A stretch of DNA of 64,000 bases, from positions 10,565,501 through 10,629,500 of the forward strand of contig NC_053196.1 in NCBI RefSeq assembly GCF_905163445.1, given 5' to 3'. Made by a program: the position numbers and the translations under genes. Under the pieces are notes generated by a model that saw nothing but the letters and a program-made list of their open reading frames with translations, was not told where the DNA came from and searched no databases. This DNA comes from Pararge aegeria. Its lineage: Eukaryota; Arthropoda; Insecta; Lepidoptera; Nymphalidae. Position 1 is the stretch's first letter. The number at the start of each line of letters is the position of its first letter. Positions 57,294 through 64,000 of the stretch are shown here, piece after piece.

Positions 57294-57849
57294 AATTCGG
57301 TGGTAATGTGTCGATAGCGATGATAATGTTGTGTAACTTTTATATACACTTTATGTTCTAATTAATTTAACGAGAAATCCTTTTGAAATATTAGTGGGGC
57401 ATAGCTAAGACATGATAATTATCATGATGGTAATGAAGTAAGAGGCAATTCACCATGTAACTATTCCCTGATAACTTTACAATGTAAACTAGGGCCAGAA
57501 ACTGGGCGCTCTTATCACTTTTGACTTATAACTTCAATGCCTCTTGTGCTTATAACACATTTGAATTATGTTTCATTCAGAACTAAGATTAAATTTATCT
57601 TTCTTAGTCGAACTACAAACATTATTTTATGGTTTAAGTCATATCTATAAAAAAGATTTCTTATTATTGCAACCATACGCTGTTAACTTATACCACATAA
57701 TGGAGTTAAAGCCACTTACTGTGTTATCCTCACTTCTGTTTTAGTAGTCGTTAGAGGAAATCCCTCTAATGTGTTTTAAGGTTAGATGGTGTTAAGATAA
57801 TGTTTATTGTAAGGGTACAACATAAGGATGTACCTTATGAAATGTTAAG

Positions 57850-58185
57850 ATTTATATAACAAAAAATTTCTGATACTCCAATAATGGCCTGTATAATGGG
57901 GAGTGTTCTGAAGAGTTGTTTAAGCTGATACCCCCTTCGCTGATCTCTGATCTTACTATGCGTCGCAGAGAAATTTCATCCCACCACTTTGATGGCTGGA
58001 GTTCTTTGACTGCCCTTATTAAAGATCTTTTCGTGGCAGACGATATCAAACGACTTTCAGGAAGAAAGTGGACGCAAGGGGTGCAAGAACGTGGAATTAA
58101 GCGCGTTCTATCCCCTTTGGGAAAGTGTTTGACAATTCATGAAACTCAAATTTTACCACTTGTCAAACTAAATAGATTAAAATAA
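57850..58185. other. coding-like segment, possible LINE relic
   Basis: The plus-strand frame 57916-58185 (89 codons, starting MFKLIPPSLISDLTMRRREI) and the minus frame across the same DNA are both open. The plus frame ends in a basic, Leu-rich stretch and TAA. The composition is less AT-rich than the flanks. It resembles the C-terminus of a retroelement protein, but no motif fixes the family. Confidence 0.25.
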
Positions 58186-58489
58186 ATATAATAATTCAAA
58201 TTAATATAACCTCTGCCACTTCATTATAAGAGGAGACGACAGAGAGCTTTCGAACGATAAAAGTAGTTTGAAAGTGTATTAATTACAAATAAACGAAAAA
58301 ATCGTTCCCGTTTATGATATAGGTGCCGAAAAATATTATATTCACGAGAAACCCCCGATAAGAAGATTCACCTATAACCTGGAAATGATAATATAATACG
58401 ATATCGATAAAAAGTGCGGGACTAAAATTTGTTAATTCAGTATTAATTAGCAAGAAACGATTGCATAACATGCTTATTCTATGAAGTTG

Positions 58490-58620
58490 TGAGGAAGCGA
58501 GGGCGTGGTCGGTCGGACGAACTATCAGTTCTGAGAGTCGGGCGGAAGGTCATCTTACAGTGTTGACAGATAACTTTATCTAGCCGACAGATAGCGTGAC
58601 TATTTTTATGTTTACACTTT
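58490..58620. promoter_or_regulatory. promoter-like patch with initiator
   Basis: The G+C-rich 'ggcgtggtcggtcggacgaa' is followed by an insect-type initiator 'atcagttc' near 58524-58531 and 'gagagtcgggcggaagg'. GATA-like 'cagataactttatct' and 'cagatagc' follow. No DPE match was found at the standard distance. It is a weak promoter or enhancer candidate. Confidence 0.25.
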
Positions 58621-58650
58621 GTTAAGCTTTATGTGGTTTATCCTTTAGAG

Positions 58651-58884
58651 GAGCGATGGTAGCCTAGTGGTTAGGACTTCGGCATCACTTTAGGGCGGGT
58701 CGAAGTTGGAAGGTGTTCCCAGCACACACCTCTAACATTTCCAAGTTTAAGCAATAAAATAATTGCTTTAATGATGAAGGCAAACGTTGTGAGGAAATTA
58801 GCATGCCTGCCATGCAAAAGTGTAAATTCCACCAATCCGCACTTAGCCAGTGTGGTGGACTACGGCCTAAACTCTTCTCTCATG
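58651..58884 (+). repeat. tRNA-headed SINE, family A
   Basis: The tRNA-like head 'gagcgatggtagcctagtgg', 'ttaggacttcgg' is followed by 'ccagcacacacctctaacat', 'aatgatgaaggcaaacgttg', 'tgaggaaattagcatgcctg', 'caccaatccgcacttagcca' and 'tggtggactacggcctaaac'. It lacks the far 3' part. Confidence 0.8.
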
Positions 58885-58929
58885 TTTAACGATATTTCTT
58901 TTCATCTGCTGCAAAGATATTCTTTTAAT

Positions 58930-59300
58930 ATATATATTTTTTTATTAGCATAATAACGACTCACTGCTGGGCACAAACCTCCTAACCTAGAAGAGTTTTA
59001 GAGCATAGACCCGCCACGTTTCAACAATGTGGGTGGGTGGGCTTTAACGATTATTAGCACATGTCCGCGATAATAGCCGAGATTGACGGCTTAACGTGCT
59101 CTCATAACTCCCGTATTGTAAAGGGATGTCATTTTACAGAAAAACGTTTTTCTTGAGATATAAATAATTCTTTCATTGAGGATGAAATATCAAGTGATCC
59201 ATAGTTATGCATTTCATGATGATCGGTTGAGTGTTTAAGGGATGAAAGCGTAATAAACAGACAAACTCTCACTACAATATTAGTTAGATAGAGTCATAAG
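58930..59300 (+). repeat. composite of repeat relics
   Basis: The 'ctgctgggcacaaacctcct' to 'gacggcttaacgtgctctca' segment is an old repeat. From about 59150 an H-variant-like tail follows, with 'atgcatttcatgatgatcgg', 'ttgagtg' and 'gatgaaagcgtaataaacag', ending 'acaatattagttag'. Confidence 0.4.
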
Positions 59301-60058
59301 TATATTAATTTCCTTACTCTAATCCTGCAGTTCTACTAAACAATAGAAGCGTAAGAATGCAGTAATATGGCTTTAAAACGACAACGGTTTTACTCGAACA
59401 AATTATTTCGCGAACCAATTTTCTCAAAACTCTCTCACAACGTACACACAAACGCTAACAGTATCGTATTTCGTTGAAAAAAGCTCCGATCATTGTCATA
59501 CAAATGTATCTGTTGTTAAAGTTCGTAATTGCTGGCCTAGTGTGTAATTTGCGAACGTCCATTGTGTGAGTCAAAGCGAGGTGACTTTGTTTGTTGTTGA
59601 CTTCACTGGAACACGTAGTAGGGGCAGGGATTTAAGAGGACGGCGAAATGTACTCGTCTAAAGAATAGGCAAGCGCAGAGATTTTTTGATATTAGCGAAT
59701 GATGTACATTTTAAAGGACCTACAAAAACTCTATTTATTAATTTAGTAGGTACCAAAAGTAGAACTTATGGGTCTATGAGATCTCTACCAGTTAACTTTG
59801 TCAGTGAGAGACAGGAGAAGAGAAGGAGAATATTAGTTTAACTTCAGTTGACACTTCATTAACAACATTGGAATTATCAAAATATTTTTTGCAATTTTTC
59901 TTGCATTCTTTAAGTCGTTCGAGTTTATCGGAAATTAAATTTTATAGTAAAATATATTTAAGTGTTTTTACACTATGAGGAAATATTACTACAAATAAGT
60001 AATAAAAACTACCAAAGTACTCTCTAATATCTACAAGAAGCAATTATTTCTATTTTTT
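59300..60058. other. non-coding stretch
   Basis: A patch at 59480-59600 has several SOX/HMG-like cores ('atcattgtcat', 'ccattgtgtg'). No coding or RNA gene was seen. Confidence 0.3.
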
Positions 60059-60062
60059 TTGA

Positions 60063-60225
60063 CGGCCGATTGGCGCAGGTTTATATGTATATAAGTATAT
60101 GTTATAAGTATTTATGTATATTATTCATAAAAATATTAATCAGTCATCTCAGTACCCATAACACAAGCTAGGCTTACTTTGGGACTAGATGGCGATGTGT
60201 GAGTTGTTGTAGTATATAACAATAA
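60063..60225 (+). repeat. SINE family B with internal deletion
   Basis: The head 'cggccgattggcgcagg' is joined directly to 'tttatatgtatataagtata', skipping the B-box region, then 'agtacccataacacaagcta' and 'actagatggcgatgtgtgag'. About 85 bp are missing relative to the 48176 copy. Confidence 0.75.
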
Positions 60226-60271
60226 TAAATTATTAAAATAAAATTATTTTATCCAAAATAAATCTATCAAT

Positions 60272-60365
60272 CTGAAATTGGCCAGCGCGGCGTGGTGGAC
60301 TCCAGCCGTAACCCCTTCTTATTACCGGAAAGGGGTTAGTAACAATGATGACGATAATGACGATG
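60272..60365 (+). repeat. SINE family A, 3' fragment
   Basis: 'gaaattggccagcgcggcgt' and 'ggtggactccagccgtaacc' are followed by 'ccttcttattaccgg' and a (gat)n-like tail. Confidence 0.6.
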
Positions 60366-60399
60366 GTGTGTAAATCTAAACGTCTAATAAGTATATTCA

Positions 60400-60880
60400 A
60401 AAACAGTGTCAATGCAGAGATCGCTTTTTAGCGATAAGGCCGCACATTGTACCTGTGCGTTAGGTATATTTAGTGTTTTTGTTTATAATTTAATTCTGTT
60501 ATGTGTACAATATTTGTATATCGAAGCGGTGATGGCGCATTGGGTAGGAACTCGACTTCACGTGAGCCGAGTTCGAATCCCAGCACGCACCTCGAACTTT
60601 TCTAAGTTATGTGCGTTTCACTCGTAAGTAAATAAAACATCACTTGCTTGTATGGTGAAGGTAAACATCGCGAGGAAACCCGCATGAGAGTTCTAAATAA
60701 TGTTCTGAAAGGTGTGTGGAGTCCACCAATCCGCACTTGGCCAGCGTGGTGGACTACGGCCTTAACCCCTTCTCATTGTAGGAGGAGGTAAACCCGGGCT
60801 CTGTAGTGGGCCGGTAATGGGTTGAAGTGATGATTATGATGATGAGGTGTACAATAAAGTGTATTTTTTTCATTTCATTT
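60400..60880 (+). repeat. family G tail split by a SINE
   Basis: The left part 'gcagagatcgctttttagcg', 'ataaggccgcacattgtacc', ending 'ttatgtgtacaata', resumes after the SINE as 'gtgtacaataaagtgtattt'. The 'gtgtacaata' on both sides is a likely 10-bp target duplication made when the SINE inserted. Confidence 0.75.
60524..60848 (+). repeat. tRNA-headed SINE, family A, full length
   Basis: The head 'cggtgatggcgcattgggta', the B-box-like 'gagttcgaatcccagcacgc', 'tatggtgaaggtaaacatcg', 'cgaggaaacccgcatgagag', 'ccaatccgcacttggccagc', 'gtggtggactacggccttaa' and 'ctgtagtgggccggtaatgg' are present in order, ending in (gat)n. This is the best copy in the window. The ORF at 60406-60627 is chance. Confidence 0.9.
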
Positions 60881-61019
60881 CATTTCAATGTCAAGTTATT
60901 TTCATAAAATAGAGTAAGCGACGAGCTTTTACACAGCGTTCTACTTTCTTACTGCAAACAAACAATGAAACCTTTCCAAAATGATTATTCAAGAAATAAC
61001 AAACTGTACAACTTCTGTA

Positions 61020-61195
61020 AATCTGTACGGGTGATAATAGAGACGTCAACGGTGCGAGAGGCTCCCGACTGCGATCTGTCACCCGCGAACGTGTCAAAGG
61101 GTTTGTGTCAAAGCGCGAATTAAATCAGCCAGCGGGAGGCTTCTGAGGTGACGCGCAATTGATCGGGAACTGGTTCCATCCGTTTGGTATTCTTT
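61020..61195. promoter_or_regulatory. G+C-rich patch with TCF-like sites
   Basis: The sequence at 61030-61160 is richer in G+C than its flanks. It has two 'gtgtcaaag' TCF/LEF-like cores (near 61089 and 61106) and a CRE-like 'agacgtcaac'. No convincing open frame. It is an enhancer candidate only. Confidence 0.2.
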
Positions 61196-61260
61196 TCTAA
61201 TATGTACTATGTATATAGCTAAGCATGCAATGTAACGAATACATACATTTTAAATGAATA

Positions 61261-61470
61261 TATGAAAATTTCCAAACCAGCAGGATTTGATATAAAATGT
61301 CCATTGTGGTGACGGCAGGTCAAAATACTGTTGTCTTACCCCTCGTCTACCCGTGACAATGGGGTTATTCATTGTAAAGTCAACATCTCCTGAGGATGCT
61401 CCGGTTTCGGAGCGAAATGTGCGTAGAGAGTACATTGCCCAAAATCTGTTTGGTGTGGAGTATAAGGATT
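61261..61470 (+). repeat. dispersed repeat, 'gatgctccggtttcggagcg' type
   Basis: The segment 'tcaacatctcctgaggatgc', 'tccggtttcggagcgaaatg' and 'gtgcgtagagagtacattgc' is one I recognise as repeated in lepidopteran genomes. A short 'ctccggtttcggag' palindrome lies inside it. ORFs on both strands are frames through the repeat. Confidence 0.45.
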
Positions 61471-61854
61471 GAAGAAATTATTAATTACACCATACAGATT
61501 CTCCTGCTTTTCGTGGAGTATAGCAAATTAAGGTTAATAATCATGGATTTTAAACTAAGATTTTCGTGCATTTCGAAACATTTCTTAAATATAGTTCAAC
61601 GGGTACATGTCCGGGTCCCATGGTGGCGACGATCCATGCAACTGGGTCGAAATATCGTTGAACCGTAGGTATTTAAGTATTTCTTAAATGGATTACCGCA
61701 ATGTGACGCCTGCTTCTATCCAATAAATACCTATCATTATTTTCTTGGCACTTATCAAATCGTAGCTAGAACCTCGCGATCTGTTGTCAAACACTCCTAT
61801 GACTATAGCTTTCCAATACGATGCCTCGTTTAAATCTATATAACGATCATATCC

Positions 61855-61940
61855 CTATCAGGTTAACCGACTACCATCTTAGACTGCATAATCACTTAAA
61901 GGTGAGATTACAGTCAAATCTCAACTTGAAGTGGAATAAA
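61855..61940 (+). repeat. SINE family C, 3' tail
   Basis: 'ccctatcaggttaaccgact', 'accatcttagactgcataat' and 'aggtgagattacagtcaa' form the 3' end of family C, followed by a poly-A run at 61938. Confidence 0.65.
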
Positions 61941-62460
61941 AAAAAATACTGCGTAATATTAGTTCCAATTTTAAATGGCTAACGTAGTCAACGTCGCACC
62001 TTAAACACAAAATAATGTCAATCAATCATAAATCGAATTCGATAGAAACAAAGTGAGGGTCGAAGTTTCATCTGTTACCCCACTTTGATAAAATAATTAC
62101 CTCCTTTATAAAATATTGGCAGACTTTCCCTTCAGTCGCATCTCGCTTCCCCGAGCCACAACTGTCGATGTCACCTTAATTTACGGCCTTCAATTATAAA
62201 TTTGCCATCTTCCAAAACGAGAAACGTGTCCTTTCAATATAAACTCTATGCTAAATGAAATACGGTGATTTAAAATGAAACAATTCGGGAATTCAAAATT
62301 TCATATAATCTTTGTATAAAGGGAGCGAACAATATTTTTTTTTGTTACGTGTTAGCTGAGACCTCAGACTGCGTCTGTGTGGATTTGTGGTTCTAAATGT
62401 TAGATATTCTGTTATAAAAAGTTTTCATGTAGCATGAAAGGATGCCTTATTGTCCTCGTA

Positions 62461-62751
62461 TTATCTTACAAACCTCTTTATTCCCATGCGGAAATCCTCA
62501 TGGATACCATCACGCCACTGGGAGGCACCATGATTATATTGGACTCGGACTGATTGAAGACTGGCCGCATGGACCGCATGATGGCTGGGCCACGTGAACG
62601 CTTTGCACACATCCGCGACCTCGATTATATTACAAACTTCATCGTTGATGCAGTCAACCTCATCGCGGATGTAGTCGGGGCCGAGTCTGCCATTACAGTT
62701 ATGTCTCAGTGGTCGATTAGTGACATCATAATTGTCAGTGATGCAACGCAT
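62461..62751 (-). other. coding-like segment, unrecognised
   Basis: The minus frame from 62751 (96 codons) reads MRCITDNYDVTNRPLRHNCN and later 'NHGASQWRDGIHEDFRMGIK', with balanced composition and protein-like codon use. The plus frame 62554-62769 is also open. A second minus frame is open over the 3' half. No domain is identified. The G+C content is distinctly higher than the flanks. It may be a decayed transposon ORF, a processed pseudogene or an exon of an unseen gene. Confidence 0.3.
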
Positions 62752-62769
62752 ACATTATTTATAAATTAA

Positions 62770-63265
62770 CTGATCTAATGAGTAAGCTATTTTAAAATAG
62801 GACGCATTTGTTTCCTTTAAACTTAGGCTGATCAGTTTCCCGTAATTAAAATTGTTTGTTGCAGCAAAAAAGATAAAATTGATAATTAGGAACCACCAGC
62901 AGTTAACGATGTGTTTTTACGTTGTTCAATAGCAAACAGCACTAAACTATTTCCTTGTGGTCGACCTCTGACACGAGATACTCGATTATTCCCGTTAATT
63001 AAATTTAACTAGCTATTGTTATCAATTTTAATGTTATTTTTATTACGTTCAAATTTTACTACAATAGGACACTAAACTTCGCTATTTATAGGTTTTGTTT
63101 ATAATCGAATGACAACAGACGAAAACATGTTCTATATCGATGTTTTTTTTTTACTTTCGATTTTTATTTATAGTCTTTATTTCCGGTTTTTTTTTAAAGG
63201 TTTATTGGATTACTAGAATGACATAGATAGTAGTAGAGTTATGTGTTGGTTGGTTTTACTTTTGG
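62770..63265. other. non-coding stretch
   Basis: AT-rich with poly-T runs at 63144 and 63189. Nothing is supported. Confidence 0.4.
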
Positions 63266-63267
63266 AT

Positions 63268-63480
63268 CTTGTTAGCGCCAGGTATGGAGTTAACTCTCAA
63301 AACGTCGCGACCCCTCACTGGAAAGGTCAGTGTGGATGGACCCCCACAAGATTGTCAGACGATAGGAGTCGCAGGGAGTTTGTGATACAAGTGGCACAAA
63401 AGCGTGCAGAAATCCCTATAATAGACCTATGTCCAGCAATTGACGTCCTATAGTTGAAATGATGATTATGATGTTTTTTT
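63268..63480 (+). pseudogene. RTE-type LINE, 3' fragment
   Basis: 'ccccacaagattgtcagacg', 'ataggagtcgcagggagttt', 'ataatagacctatgtccagc' and 'aattgacgtcc' with a (gat)n tail give the damaged C-terminus ('PTRLSDDRSRREFVIQVAQK', 'DLCPAIDVL'). It is 5'-truncated and dead. Confidence 0.7.
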
Positions 63481-63679
63481 TTTATAGACTGTAGTTGTAT
63501 GTAACGTTACAACTTGTGCTCCTACTACGATCACGAAACCCAGTCCAGCACTGTTATAGCCTATTGATGATTGATGAGTCTGTATCAAGATTTTGGTACT
63601 TTAATAGTGCTAAATTCAATTCAACTATAAACAATCAACATTTTACTATTTATTGTATAATTTATTATGAATATTTATT

Positions 63680-63900
63680 GTATCAATGGAAGTTGGGGTT
63701 CTAAAGGGCTGGAATGGCGACCCCAAACCGGTGAACGTAACGTTGGTCGGCCAACAACGAGGTAGACAGACGCATTCAAACGTTTCTCTGGGAGCCGCTG
63801 GAAACAAGCGGGCCAGAACCATGGATTTTGGAACTCCCTACAAACAAAAAAGCCATGTCCAGCATTGGACGTCAATGATTAACGTGTTGAAGATTGCATT
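63680..63900 (+). pseudogene. RTE-type LINE, 3' fragment, second copy
   Basis: It contains 'ggctggaatggcgaccccaa', 'ggtcggccaacaacgaggta', 'gggagccgctggaaacaagc' and 'tgtccagcattggacgtcaa'. This matches the coding end of the 14665 copy, with stops such as 'aggtag' for the Arg-Trp pair. It lies 200 bp downstream of a same-strand relative. Confidence 0.75.
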
Positions 63901-64000
63901 AATAATTAACATATTAATAATGAGCCTAGACTAAAGTTGTGAAATTAATATAGCCTGAGATTCATTAGTGATTGCGAGAAAAAAAAATTAGAAATGACAG

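Noticed and set aside
60524..60600. tRNA gene on the plus strand
   Set aside because: The B-box-like sequence is the head of a SINE with a full SINE body after it.

Overview
The window is about two-thirds A+T and holds no dense gene set, no rRNA, no CRISPR array and no prokaryotic-style operons. It looks like intronic and intergenic DNA of a lepidopteran, most likely a butterfly. That assignment rests on many copies of tRNA-headed SINEs, CR1/jockey-like and RTE-like LINE tails, short families whose heads read like 'gcccgcgacttcgtctgcg', and MITEs that I recognise from moth and butterfly genomes. A nymphalid is my guess; the sequence does not prove it.

One real gene is visible. Three minus-strand exons (34314-33890, 15720-15592, 13458-13362) join with matching phases (0, then 0) and clean GT/AG sites. 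Together they encode a Ser/Pro-rich, acidic N-terminal segment followed by most or all of a PR (SET-like) domain. The best family match is hamlet, the insect orthologue of vertebrate MECOM/PRDM16. The introns are 18.2 kb and 1.9 kb (the latter counts positions 13459-15591, about 2.1 kb). The exon at 34314 starts in the middle of a codon, so the start codon lies further right, in this window or beyond it. The exon at 13362 ends with an open codon, so the zinc-finger exons lie further left, probably outside the window.

Layout: 1-13.3 kb is a presumed ham intron with old repeats, several CpG-rich patches and a perfect hairpin at 8 kb. 13.3-34.3 kb is the PR-domain exon region with introns full of SINE, LINE and MITE relics. 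34.3-64 kb is the upstream intron or 5' flank. It has GC-rich promoter-like patches at 43.7-44.9 kb, 55.4 kb, 58.5 kb and 61 kb, and the densest repeats, including several nested insertions.

No self-contained new system such as a defence island or gene cluster is visible. The most unusual items are structural: a hAT-type element carrying a minisatellite, MITEs that share a core but carry different ends, a 574-bp element with long inverted ends, perfect palindromes, and head-sharing short elements with alternative interiors. Most short open reading frames in the window are chance ORFs or TE relics.
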